DNA of 64,000 nt from Dipteris shenzhenensis (lineage: Eukaryota; Polypodiophyta; Polypodiopsida; Gleicheniales): NCBI GenBank assembly GCA_047967505.1, contig CM106538.1; one strand, given 5' to 3'. Under the pieces are notes generated by a model. It had not been told where the DNA came from. It ran no database searches and saw only the letters and a list, made by a program, of their open reading frames with translations. The translations under genes were made by a program, and so were the position numbers. This document shows, piece by piece, positions 46,628 through 58,847 of this stretch (position 1 is its first letter; every line of letters begins with the position of its first letter).

Positions 46628-47677
46628 CTTTTTTTTTTTGCGGTATTAAAAGAGTCAATAACATTCCATTAAAGAAAAGAAAAGAGAAAAGTATACAAAG
46701 TAAAGAAGAAGAGTCACTGAATCTCAGTTCCATATTCTCCCTATCATCCTAAGGTTCTCATCTTTTTCCCCAAGAAACTGAACCGCTCTTTTAACTTCCT
46801 TTATTATGACCATAGCGAGCACTCTTCCATGATGAAGTCGTTTCTCTACTTCCATACATGCATGATCACAAAACCTCTGATCAACTGCCAGAGTTCATGT
46901 AAAGGGTCAGTCATGCTGCCCTTGTCTCCAAAAGGAGCCATTTTCCATCTGATCTTCAAGTGAATCTGAACGTTTGCAAGGCTTAGGCTGATCTGCCTCC
47001 AAATCTCTTTTGTGTAGAAGCAATCCCAAAAGAGGTGCATGTGAGTCTCCTTTCCTATCTTGCAGAATAAGCATACTGGAGCAATGTTTGGATTCCATTT
47101 AGCAATCCTTGCCCTCGTAGGCATTTTCCCAATAATCACTCTCCACTTCAGTAGATTTAGTTTAAAAGAGGGGGTGGCCCTCCATACCCTTCGGAGCCTT
47201 GTAGCCCAAACTTCTAAGCTGTCACCCGAGGCATGGAATTTCCACTGTGTGCTAGTAGCCAAAGGGGCACTTTTTCCACTGCGTGCTAGCTAGCAGCCAA
47301 AGGGATACTTAGAGAGTCAGTCTCCTTGAAATCCTTCATCCTATCTTTGAAAAGGGTTTGCCTGACCTCCAAACAAACCCCCTAAAGCTCACTTCCTCTT
47401 GTATATACTGGCTAGTTGGCCATTTATCTTTGATCTTACTCAATAAGATTCTTACAACTTGTCCCTCATGAGCTATCAATCCATATCTTTGTTCAATGTC
47501 TGTAAGCCGTAGCCATTTTCTAGCTCCTGGATCCCATATCTGATAAAAGGTTTGGATCCCTTTTCTAAACAGCCTAGTTGACACTCGTGGGTGGCTCTTG
47601 AGAAGCGCAGGTCCACTGTCAGCCATAGAGATCTCCCAAGGGATGCATCCCCATGAAGTGATGCGCTTGGGGAGGGT
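46628..47677 (-). mobile_element. 5'-truncated LINE with poly-A tail and 18-bp TSD
   Basis: An identical 18-mer TAAGAGCAAACAAAAGTT flanks the insert at 46610-46627 and 47678-47695. On the minus strand the 3' end is an A-tract (T-run at 46629-46639, plus strand). The interior codes for the LINE ORF2 C-terminus. Length is 1050 bp, consistent with a reverse-transcription truncation. Confidence 0.92.
46846..47660 (-). pseudogene. LINE ORF2 C-terminus
   Basis: The upstream frame (47686-47336) includes GIQTFYQIWDPGARKWLRLT. The next frame (47262-46846) reads VWRATPSFKLNLLKWRVIIG, MPTRARIAKWNPNIAPVCLF and CKIGKETHMHLFWDCFYTKE, the zf-RVT region of plant LINEs. The two frames are separated by about 70 bp with a break, so the copy is inactive. 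Confidence 0.8.
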
Positions 47678-47695
47678 TAAGAGCAAACAAAAGTT

Positions 47696-50600
47696 AGAGA
47701 GATGGTTTAGTGGGAGAAGGTATTAGAAAGATGGTTTGTAGGAGGAAGAAAAGATTTTATCAAATTTGGCAGCATTAGATTTTAGCGGCGGCAGCAGCAG
47801 CAGCATTGATGAACACAGATTTGGAGGGGCTTTGGAAGTTGGGGCCCTCGACACAAACAGCTCAGAAAGCAATAACAAGCTCGGGGCCATAGCCATACAG
47901 CCGACCATAGCCACAGTCTACAAGGCCCGCCATGCCTGCTTCTTCCCAAGGTGAGCCCAACAGCCTCAGAGGAAGACGACGTGAACTGCCCAATTTGAAC
48001 GTACTCTAACTTGTAAACACCGCCGTCCCGCAACTCTGCAACATCATTTCGTTAGATCTCATCAATTTGATGCTCCTCTGCTGTCTGCTCTTTCAGCTCT
48101 GCTCCTTGCTCAGTGATCATCAGCCATCAGACAGATTCCAATTTCCGCCTCATCACGCTGTTTTTTACGGTGGCAAGTTGCAGCATGATCACCAATCATG
48201 CTCCACGCAAAGGAAAACCTGGAGGCTGGAGCCTGGATCCTGGAGGCAGGATGATGGATCCTGCCGATCGTGGTGCCCCAGCTCGGGTGGCGATGGGATT
48301 GCTGCTCTTGCCTCATTGATCATTCTCGTGACAGAGTGGATGCATCATGCATCAACTCGATTCTCATGGCTATGGGCTATGGCTGCTGGCATCTGGCAGC
48401 TTCTTCACCATTCATGACACCGCTCTGAATCCTGATTCACCAGAATCACTACCCTCACATCACCTTCACGTTTCTCCAAATCCCTATCTCGATTCGCAGA
48501 AACCAAGTACTCCGTCAGTTAAGAGACCACACACATACACTGATACACAAAACCCTACAGTGATGAGACCGCACCGCTTGCATATCCCCTCTCGGATACT
48601 CTTATCGTGTAACGTGCATTCATGCATGGGGAGGCGTATAAATATGGATAAATCTCTGAATGTGGGCGATTTTGTTTCTGGCTTGTGAGGCCGAATCGTG
48701 CAAAGAACCGTGCATGTAGCCGCAACCGTTACAATATATGTCCTGTGCGATGTGAATACTGCGTGTACGCCTGCTAAATATAATTGGATCTTTTGGGGAG
48801 GATGCTTCCAAGTTCCCCTCTCAAAACTTGGAAGTCTACCAAGTAGAGAATTTGATTCGCGCTTTGCTTACCCCATCCTCGAGCTTACGTCTAAGAATTT
48901 TGTGAAATTGCGCGCCCTTCCGACTTTGATTAATGCTATTGAATCTGCTCCGATGGTAATGTTTCTTTGATTAGCAGCAAAAAGTTTACAGAGCGGCCCG
49001 GTCTTCCCATCGATTAGTTTCCGACTTTGACTAATTTTGTTGAAACCCCACTGATGGCAATGTTTCTTTGATTAGCCGCAAAAAGTTAAGAGAGTCCGAT
49101 ATGATCACGCCGGTTTCTCCATCGATTCATGGGTATCCTGATTTGATACATACGGCGGCCCGAATGTACAGCAGAATGCGCACGTTAAAACAGCCGCAGC
49201 TCCGGCCATATCTGATGTATTCATATTCTTTCGGTTACGTAAATTAATGTTGTTGCCGTTGCACATTGCTCACGCTTATCTCGCCCGTGTGTACTTCCGA
49301 CCTTGAATTGCAGGTTTGCAGAGTGTCAATGTGGATTGAAGTTGGAGCCTGGAGGTGGCCAATCTTGTCCGCCGAACGATCGTAAGTCGGCCTGCAGGCA
49401 GCAGCAACAACATGACCCAAGGTTCCAACCAATAAATCCATCGACACTGGCATTGTTCCAGCTGTGCGGCGTCTGTACATCAGATCAGCCGTGAAATTTG
49501 AAGCCTTCAACGACCTTCAAAGCCCTTTAGGCATAGGGAAGGAAAAGCCCTTTAGGCATAGGGAAGGAAGGCCATTGGAAAAATTGAGGTTGCAAATGAA
49601 GGCCAACAATTGAACAAGGTTGCAAATTTTTGCATATAAAAACATGTATTTACCCCTATTTACTTACTTTTGAAGGCCAATGACAGATTTTGTCCTTCAA
49701 TATGGAGGTTAGGGCACGCCTTCAAATTTCAGGGCTGCCTCAGATCGTGTGACTGCAATCGAAGTACGTGCACAGAGCTCTCAATAATGCATAAAAACGC
49801 ACTTGCAGGTTGTAATTCTCAAGGTCGCAAACGCCAGGCCTTCGGTTTTCGACCACCAATCGTCGAGTGTCGAGACGACTCCACACCATCTTCCACGACT
49901 GAAATTTGACGTCCGAGACCATGCATGATGCGCCTTCCGTTCTTCTTCTTCACTCTTGTTAATTATTTTTCTTCATCATCTTCTTGTTATCTTCATCAGC
50001 ATATTGAGGAGATGGTGCATGGCCATGATACTAGCAGCAACTTGCAAGTCGATAATTCAACTTCCCACTGACCATGTTGCATGATGCAGGTTCATCCTCG
50101 GACTTGCAAGTTGTTGGCACCATTCAACCCTTTTTTTCTAGGTGTTGTGATTGAATTCGTCTTCCACATGAGAAGAAGGTGCGGCAATGATACCAGCAAG
50201 CATATTTTACGAAGTGCTAATGATATTAACAAAAGGTTGATGAGCATCGGAGAAGTTCCCGGGAGGGCGAGAGGGCCGGATGAGTCGTGAGGACCAAAGA
50301 GGGAAGAGGGGACGGATGTTGACGATGAAACAGCAAGAAAGATTGACGGAAGTGTACTGATGCATGACTGGAGGCAGGAAAAAGGGAAATGGACAAATGG
50401 AGAATTGGAACTTTGGCTGGCATGCAGATTTTCGAGAGAGCTTGAAATGTGCACATAACAGTAACCAAACAGTTAGAGCTTTGCAAGTATTCAATTGTGG
50501 GCTTACGCTCCCTCATATTATATACTTGTGTGCTCTGTATTGCCTCCCTCTTTTGGCTCCTTGTTACACAACCTTACACATCATGCAATGCAAAATTGCT

Positions 50601-53294
50601 TCTCATAGGTGTCTGTGCCTCATTTTTTGGCTCTTATATTATGTCATACTACACCACACCCTTACACATAATGCAATGAAAAATTGCTTATTGGTGTTTG
50701 TGTATGAACCTTTTCGAGAAGCCCCCTCGATATCCCCACCTCGTTAGTACCCTTCCATGTGGGCCTCTCTTAATTTTCAGTTTTCTCATGTCGCCCCTCT
50801 CTTTAAACTATCCCACAAAAAACTGCATTCCTACAAGTGTACATACCTACAATCATGCGTGCCTAACCCGCACCCCACACTGTCATAGATTTTGCTTGTG
50901 AAAGAATATACCCTTGGCCCTCCTTGACCTCAACTCCCTGCAAGTCAAACGCCTGTTCTTGTTATGCATCCCTTGCCTTACCCCTACTCCCCATCTCGTT
51001 CAAATCCACATTTTGCCAACCTTTTCTAACATCAATGGACTTTTGACATTTTAAGGAGGAAAAGCTCCTCTTTAGTCCCTCTTACTCAGTGTCCTTCCCC
51101 TCGACCAGAGTCCTAAAAGTTCCATATCCTCCACTTCCTTTTTAAAAAGGCTCATTTTTTAAAAGCAATTGTTTAGCATTTCTCAGAGAATGCCCATCTC
51201 TTTCAAGAGTTTTTAAAACTTGCCACCAATAGTTTTTGTTTTTGCTGCTTCTTCCCATCAACTTGAGCGATGGCCCTTGCCTCCCCCTTTGGGTCTTGCC
51301 CCCTCATCTATCACCATGCACTCTTTTAACCATGCACTTGTCCTCCACAATTGCTGATTCAACTACACCATTCATGATTACATGACCTCGTGCTCTACTT
51401 CTTGTGCTTGTACACTTCGTTCTTTTACCTTATTCTTAGTATGAGTGTCACCTTTTAATTTTCCCACTCACTTTAAGAAGTTGATTCCCTTCTTCATGCA
51501 ATTAATATGTAGGAGAGGGAAGAGTGCACCATGTTTTATATAGATAGAAATAAGTATATAACCATATATCACTACACATTTAAATGTCAAAACAATAGTG
51601 ACATCATGTTTTAATCTACAATTGCTCTAGCCATCATAGAACAAGGTCCCCATGCCTTGCAAACTCAACTCATTTTTCAAAAGGTAATTCTACCTAACTC
51701 CTTAAAGTTCATAGACATCACTCCAAAAGAAATTTGCAAATTAATATTCTGTTTTACTAGCATATGCATCTAGTAGGTTCACATCCATCAATATCTTGTA
51801 AAGAATGACCTTGTCTGGAGGATTCGAAATGCCCTAGCATTTTCTAAGCTATAGAAACTCAATGTCCTCAAACATAAAACATTATTATGATTGTGTTTTT
51901 AAATTGTAAGTTCAAATTTCTTCATACCACCCAGTTGATTAAGTTAAACAACAAATAGTTATGAATCATATGGAAAGGAGATGCATAGCATTTAGAGATC
52001 CTAACAAAAGTATAGTTCCTTTGGGAATGCCGCTATTATTTCTTCAATTATAGTATGTCATAAAACCATTCTCCATAACCTTGTATAGAATCTAAAATCA
52101 CATTGAGAATAGAAGCTCTAATTATAACTTTCAAGTCTACATGTTTGAAGACTTTAGCAAAAGTGGTCCTTCTTTAAAAAGCATTATACAGTGATTGTGA
52201 TAAGTTATGGACCTAAAGCCTCACATTCTACACCTCCTTTTCATTCACAATATTGCTCACAATATTGCTATTGTCTCTATTTCTCTCTCTCTCTCTCTCT
52301 AGTTGGGGGGTACATAATATTAAAGTTAAAAATACTAGACAAGGCAACTTAAGTGACATTTGTTTTCAATATTGTTGTAAAGACCTATTATCTTTATCAT
52401 GATGAAAAATAATTAGAACCATATAGTGCACCTAGTATTAATAGGTCTCGTAAATCATCACTCCAGTTTATTGCATGCAAACAAACCAAAGAGCTAAAAA
52501 TAAGGTACTGGACCAAAACCTTTAGAATGATGGAATGTTGGGTCATGATATATGCATTAACTATCATTAAGTTGGCAATGGGAAAAAACAATTAACTAGG
52601 AAAAACTAAATAAGCAATCATAATGCATGATACGAAGTCAGGCTAAATGATGGAAAAGACATGAACATGCCCTATCTTTAAGAAAGAATCGCGTTGCAAT
52701 CATCACAATGTAATTGTGATTCTTAGGAAAACACACTTTAACAATGAAAATCAAAAAGTAAATGTACACTTAATGACATATTTTAAGGCATGATCATGAT
52801 GAACATTGCTAAGCAAAGAAAATGAAGAGAATCTAGGAAGTTTACAAATGGGGAAAACATTAAGGGAAAGATACACAACTAGGTATGTTGGTCCGCCAAT
52901 CAAATTTATTCTTATTTTCTTTATACAAATGAAATAGAAGTGTAAACTCTTGTAGATATCATGAAATCCAAGCTTTTACAAAAACTATAGTACAATGATA
53001 ATATTAAGCTCCATAATATACACTTGTAAGCTCAATTTTAGTACCTTCCAATTTGTAAGCTAAGTAAATAGCACTATTGCTACATAAAGAAACCCACATG
53101 TACGTTGCCATAGTCAAGCTAGAGCTATAAAGTGAATTGTATAAGACAGTGTCAATTTGCAAGTTAGAGTCATAAAATTAATGAATAGGACCTTGTCTTA
53201 CTTCATGGTCAACCTACATGTTGGTTAGGTTCCTCACCCTTTCTATCCTTTATGAAAAGTTATTCGATTTAAGAATTTATTATATTAAACATGG
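47696..53294. other. Long intergenic region without a recognised gene
   Basis: An open stretch at 47766-47948 ends in a good donor (CCCAAG|GTGAGC at 47949) and could be an isolated exon, but it has no ATG and no domain. Imperfect tandem duplications lie at 48914-49095 (CCGACTTTGA...AATGTTTCTTTGATTAGC) and 50560-50705 (TTACACA(T/A)(C/A)ATGCAATG). The tract 51000-53290 is AT-rich, with a short CT repeat at 52282-52301. No RNA gene or transposon was recognised. Confidence 0.45.
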
Positions 53295-53317
53295 ATGCAC
53301 AACAACACAAAGCAACT

Positions 53318-53560
53318 ATAGATGCGCTTGGTAGACGCGTAAAATAGCGGGCGCGTCTATAGGCGTTGCTTTAGTAGAGGAATTACGAGCGCGTCTAAAA
53401 GTGCATCTAACAACTCGTCTATTTGCACGTTTAAACTAAGAAAATATAGGCCCGTCTAACATCGCGTTTATCAGCGCGTCTATTTGTGTGTGTATTAGCG
53501 CATTTATTTACACATTTACACTGGGAATTAGATGTGCATTTAGACGCATAGATAGATGCA
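53318..53560. repeat. Left subterminal GCGTCTA motif array of the CACTA element
   Basis: About a dozen variants of GCGTCTA, TGCATCTA or their complements TAGACGC, TAGATGC, often followed by TA or AA, within 240 bp of the left terminus. Such arrays in En/Spm bind the TNPA protein; binding here is inferred. Confidence 0.85.
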
Positions 53561-53749
53561 AACTAGAGAATACAGAAAGTGAGATTTTGGTGTACATCAT
53601 TGCTTTCCAAACATTGCCCATGATTACCAAAGCACATAATTTTAACAAAAACATCAATGCTTTTTTGCAAGCCCACATATACAAGAATTAAGTGAGGTGA
53701 GGAGAATGAGACAATATGTAAAATAGTTTTGCCAATATCAATGATGGGG

Positions 53750-56700
53750 CTACGGTTCAATCTCATCCTCAATGAGATCAACCCTTGCCAAACTATCTAC
53801 TTCAAAATCCAAACAAGTATTTAGATCTATAAATACATTCAACCCACTACTACTTGTGCTACTCATGTGCTCATCGAAATCAGCATCACCAATGGTAGGC
53901 TCGTCCTCACGGGTAATGGCCTCAATATCTATATCTCCTATCTCATGATCATCCTCCTCTCTCGTATCATGGTCATCATCACATCCATGGCCATGATCAT
54001 CCTCCATATGCTCCATATTAGTAAATGTACTATACATCACTTTGGAACGTGGCATAATAGGTATGACATGCCACCATCTATTATTATCCACCATTGGTTG
54101 ATAGACAACCTAATTCAAACACAAATACAATCATGTTAGTTTTCTTGCATCAAATATTTAAAAGCGAGTATTTTTATATGTGTGCACAGTACCTGTTCAC
54201 ATTGTTGTGGTAGTACTAGTGTGTCCTTCCTACTTTGCCAAAACTTTGTGGAGTCAATAGTTACAAAGCCACTTGCATGGCGTTTGATTGTTGCATTAGG
54301 GCCTCTTTCCACCATGTCCTTAAACCACTTTACATCCAAAACATACACAAAGAAGCGTCGAAAGTCAAGCTTAATAATATCTTGGATTATGCCACACTAA
54401 TCATCCATGGCTCTATTGGCTCCCTCAAAGCTAGCAATGATGCCGCAATCTTGTGTGTTTCTCTTATCATCAATCCGCTGTGTTCGAAAATGCTTGCCGG
54501 CCTCACACCATATAGCATTGAACATAGTGCACTACACCAAGAAAAAATCAATTAAATAAGCAATCTAAATTATTGAAAGCTCCTAACTTATGCATAACAT
54601 TCTATATACCGACCTTGCTCATGCATCCCCTAGCATACTCCCATTCTTCCATTGTGATATGCATCCCCTCGTCTTTCTCTGCTTTCTCCATTTCATCAAG
54701 TAGCCAATCCATATGAATATGCTTTGGAAGTGCTCTTAGATACTGAGGGTATGGCACACGAGATCCGTGGTGTATATGAAAGAGGGCCCTTTCTTCTTAT
54801 CTTCTTGCCTTTGCATCCTCGTATCTTATCACCCATCTTTTCATCACATCACTATTAAGCACGCAAAAGAGGTTGATACTATTATGCAACTCCGTGTCTA
54901 TTACTTTGTTGCGTCCTTTCCCTTGAGGCACAATAGAGGTCATCCTTAGGTCTTCATCATCTCTCCATAGTCATGGGAGAGAGCTATCCACATCAACAAG
55001 AAACTCAGAAATATATACAAGTGACTCTTGTACCAACCAACCCTCGGCCATGCTACCTTCGGGTCTTGCATTTTGTCTCACAAAGTCCTTCAAGGTCTTC
55101 ATGAAGCACTCGAGGAAGAACAACCATCGTGCATGTATAGCACCGCATATAGCAATCTCATCCACCAAATGCACTATAAGATGTAGTTGGCTTGTGAGAA
55201 TAGAACGTGGAAATGTCTCCTCCACTAAACAAACCACCTCCACTGACATAACTCATGCATTCTCAAGCGTGGTGGGATCTATTTCCTTTGAGCTCACATA
55301 CCTAGAAATGAAAAAGTACAGCATATTAGCAATATGCATTCAAACTTGCATGGAGCATTGATACGCATCATATTTTGTATCATGTAAAGTACCTCACAAG
55401 CTCGCCCATCTTGTAAATACAATCTTTCACGTCCTTCGATGCACTATGTGAAATGCTAGTAGGTAGTATGAACTGAACCCATGAGGAGGTGGTTGATTAG
55501 TTGCTTATAATTATTCACTCACAAATTTGAAAGGAAAAAGATATTATGCACATAAAATACTTACTTGGAGCATCTTGTGCCCATCATGAGATTTCAAGTC
55601 ATATAATTGCTCTACACCTCTTTTCTTGCTCTTTGTAAAGGCTCCCTTCAAACACCTCATGCATCTAGTGGGAGTACGAATTGTAGTAATAGCGTGCTTC
55701 ACTGTCGCCATCTCTAGCTCTCCTCTAGCTTTGATAACATCCACGGTGCACGAGGTAGAAAAACACGCCCATTTGGTCTCTCTTATGGCCAAGCTTCACG
55801 CATCTTCCCTGTGGTACATAGATCCTCCCTTATGCCTATGGAATCTCGTGTCCCATTCAAATGATCCCAAATGGTAGATGCCACATTCTTGAAGATATGC
55901 ATGGGATCAAGTAGGTGATTGATCTTGAGGTGGGACCAATATGGTAAACGATAAAAGATGGAGTATCTAAACAAAATAAAGTGTTAGCGGGCAATCTTTA
56001 TTTCTAGCCAATATAGCACACAATAGTTACAAACCCTTACCAGCTCATGCCAAGTGGTGGAGGAGTCATGGAACCGTCCCAAATTCTCATCCAATCTCCC
56101 GTGGTGAGTGATTGTGGGAGGACTTCATTCCAAGGGGCAACATATCTAGGATGATCAGGTGGGAGAAATCGATGGTGATTCTCATAGATGACCTTATTCA
56201 ATGCATTTGCCCATGAGGCAACTAGCGAAGGACCACAAACAGAACATGCATGGTAACTTGATGTAGTGAGACCTGAACAATAGACGCAATTAAGAGTTGA
56301 AGGTGGGTTTAGGGTGCGACATCCTTTGCCTATTCATAATTAGAAGTGCAATGCTTACCTGAACACTCGCCATAGCCTGGGAAGTCATGCATCGTCCACA
56401 TCAAGATTGCTTTGCAGTTGAAGTCTCGTGATGAGTGAGGCCTGCTCACATCATGCACCTCGATACCTCTCCAAAGTATCTCTAGCTCATCAATCAAAGG
56501 CTCCAAATAAACATCAGGATTTTTGACTTTATGTTTCTCTAGAATTAGAAGGGATAGCAGAACATGTCCTTTCTTAATAGCCATAGAGGGTGGAAGATTA
56601 TAATTCACTAATATCACTGGCCATACATTGTAAGACATGCTTTTGAGGCCAAATGGGTTCACACCGTCCATACCCAATCCAAGTCTCAAGCTCCTAGGTT

Positions 56701-58040
56701 CTTCCTTGAAGCTTGGCCATGTGTCTTCAATATGCTTCCACGCAGGAGAGTCCACGGGAGTTCTCCACTTGCCATCGGTTGATCGATGGGAGGAATGCCA
56801 TGACATGAGCTCTGCAATAGATTTGCACTTGAACATATGTTGGATGCGAGGGATTATGGGAAAATGTCGCAGAACCTTATGAGGCACGTCCAAAGTTGAG
56901 ATCTGCTCTATATCTTGCCTCTCCATAAGTAGGACACTCTCTTGCATCCTTATGTAGTCCACCAAACAAAATGCAATCATTGACACATGCATGGATGCGC
57001 TTGTAATCTAATCCTCCAAGAGAGGTCACATGTTGCCTTGCCATATCTCTTGAGGTCGGTAATTTATTCTCCCTTGGAAGCATTTTACACAATAGCCTGC
57101 ACGTGAAGACCATAAATGAGGAAAAGCATTCGAGTAATTGACCCACTAGCATAATTCACCATGTTTGCAAAATAGACTTTAAAGCTTACTTGAGTAATGC
57201 ATTCAAACTTGCATTGCTCCATCCATAGATGGTTTGCAAGTTTGGTAACTCAAGGGAGGCACATAGAACAGAGAATGTGCACCCCTCAAACAGTGGAGTC
57301 GATGCTGTAGTAAAAAGATCATCCTGCTCCATTCTATCTTCCCTCCCTTGATGGACATATAAATCCCGCACCATATCATCAAACACCTCCTCTTCCATGG
57401 CTTCATGAGGTAATGGCAGAGGGCTACTATCACCATCACTCCATGCATCCGTAACGGTCCCTCTTGAAGGTCCCACCTCATATCGCCGACACTTTGCCTC
57501 CTCATGGCGAGCATAGAGCTCAGGGGGATCACTACATATAAACTCTATATATCACGTGCGTTCAAGGCCTATTTGTAAAACCCCTTATCTGTAAATTTAT
57601 CATCAATAAAAAAGACCCTTTTTCTATTCAATCTATGAATACCCCCTATGAAAAATATGCAAAAATGGGATTAAAAAAACACCTTCTGTTGAACCCACGT
57701 GCTACACTTACATATTCATCAGTGACCCCCCCGAGGCATAGGGCAACATATGCGGGTGTGGCACTGCATCCTGTATCAAATTAAAATGAGATCATAACTC
57801 AAACATATGAACACCCATAGGTATCTCAATCAACCTTAACTTACAAACCCTTATCCTGTTTACGGTCACATTCCATTCTCCATACTTTGAGATGTGATTG
57901 AGTGTAATCTTGCATGAACGATACATGTTTCCTCGACATCGATCACACATACATTTGATTTTTTACTCCAACCACATTTCACGATGGTAGATACGGAGGG
58001 ATTCATCCTCACTGGAGCTACTTGTTGAAGATGAAGACAT
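53750..58040 (-). pseudogene. TNP2-type CACTA transposase gene (multi-exon, with stops)
   Basis: ATG at 58040. The first exon (58040-57845) has an acidic Ser-rich start, one TAA, and CMCDRCRGNMYRSC, like the transposase-associated domain; donor GTAAGT follows. The next exon (about 57535-57186) ends TFSVLCASLELP, YGWSNASLNALLK. The TNP2 core follows: LDYKRIHACVNDCILFGG, VLRHFPIIPRIQHMFKC, LGLGMDGVNPFGLKSMSY, VWPVILVNYNLPPSMAIKK, LWTMHDFPGYG (57152-56330), with a frameshift near 56900. Then come CSVCGPSLVASW (about 56290-56050), LDPMHIFKNVAS (about 55900), CMRCLKGAFTK and LKSHDGHKMLQ (about 55560-55690). A DUF4218-like block with ARPEGSMAEGWLVQESLVY (about 54970-55300) and a DUF4216-like block with FFVYVLDVKWFKDMV (about 54136-54390) follow. 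The acidic tail ends at 53750. It cuts and pastes CACTA elements. Confidence 0.88.
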
Positions 58041-58094
58041 CTTACAAACAAACAATCCAAAAAAATTTGCTCTTCTTCAAATGTTTAATTTTAA

Positions 58095-58215
58095 ACTCTG
58101 CGGCACGTCTAAAAGTGCGTTTAAAAGCGTGTCTAAAACCGCATCTACTCTATGTATTTAGACGTGCCTATAGATGCGCTTTTAGATGTGCCTATAGATG
58201 CGGCTTTTAAACCTG
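58095..58215. promoter_or_regulatory. Internal GCGTCTA motif array upstream of TNP2
   Basis: GCACGTCTAAAAGTGCG, GTGTCTAAAAC, GCATCTACTC, TAGACGTGCCTATAGATGCG and further units lie 55-175 bp upstream of the TNP2 ATG, on both strands. Same motif family as the subterminal arrays. A role in controlling TNP2 is inferred from position only. Confidence 0.6.
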
Positions 58216-58592
58216 CTTTTAGCGCGCTCGCTTTGCTTTTCTTTACATTACTTATACTTCGTGCAGCTTGCTTGCTTCCTTATTAGCAGATCCACAGTTT
58301 CGACGCTTAAGAGGAAGGCTCCCACACTTACTTCCAAGCTTACACTTAAGAGGAAGGCACCCACACTTACTTCCAAGCTTAAAGGAGAGGAGGGCGAACA
58401 AGGAGGAGAAGCAACTTTGAAAAAGGAGAAGAACCTTCCATACCTCTATCCAAGGTAAGTCTTTTTGCAATTGATCTTTTTTGGAAGTTTGCTCTCTTTG
58501 GATTTGTACTTTCTCGTATCCAAAAAATGCATGATCTGGATATCAGTGTCACGTTTGTGTGTCGGGCGCAATGTCCCTTTCTACTTTTTAGA

Positions 58593-58772
58593 AAAGTGCG
58601 TCTATCAGAGCGCGTCTATAGGCACGTCTCAGAGCGTGTCTAAAATGGCATCTACAGGCACGTCTAAACGCACATCTAGCCTGTTTGCAGACACAGACAG
58701 CCGCGTCTATAGACATGCTGTTATATGCAAAAATAGACGTGCTAATTAGATGCGTCTATAGATGCGCTCTGA
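58593..58772. promoter_or_regulatory. Internal GCGTCTA motif array upstream of the second CACTA gene
   Basis: Units such as GTGCGTCTATCAGAGCGCG, GGCACGTCTC, GGCATCTACAGGCACG, CCGCGTCTATAGAC and GATGCGTCTATAGATGCG lie 76-255 bp upstream of the ATG at 58848. The last of these is nearly palindromic. Regulatory role inferred. Confidence 0.6.
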
Positions 58773-58847
58773 CAGTAATCCTCTCTTCCCTTCCCCTTTC
58801 TTCTCAGCTCATCAGTAATAGATTTTTTTTCTTTTTTCCAGTTTAAC

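Noticed and set aside
50364-50747. 127-codon plus-strand ORF
   Set aside because: Runs through a local tandem duplication, no domain, and the reverse strand is open too.
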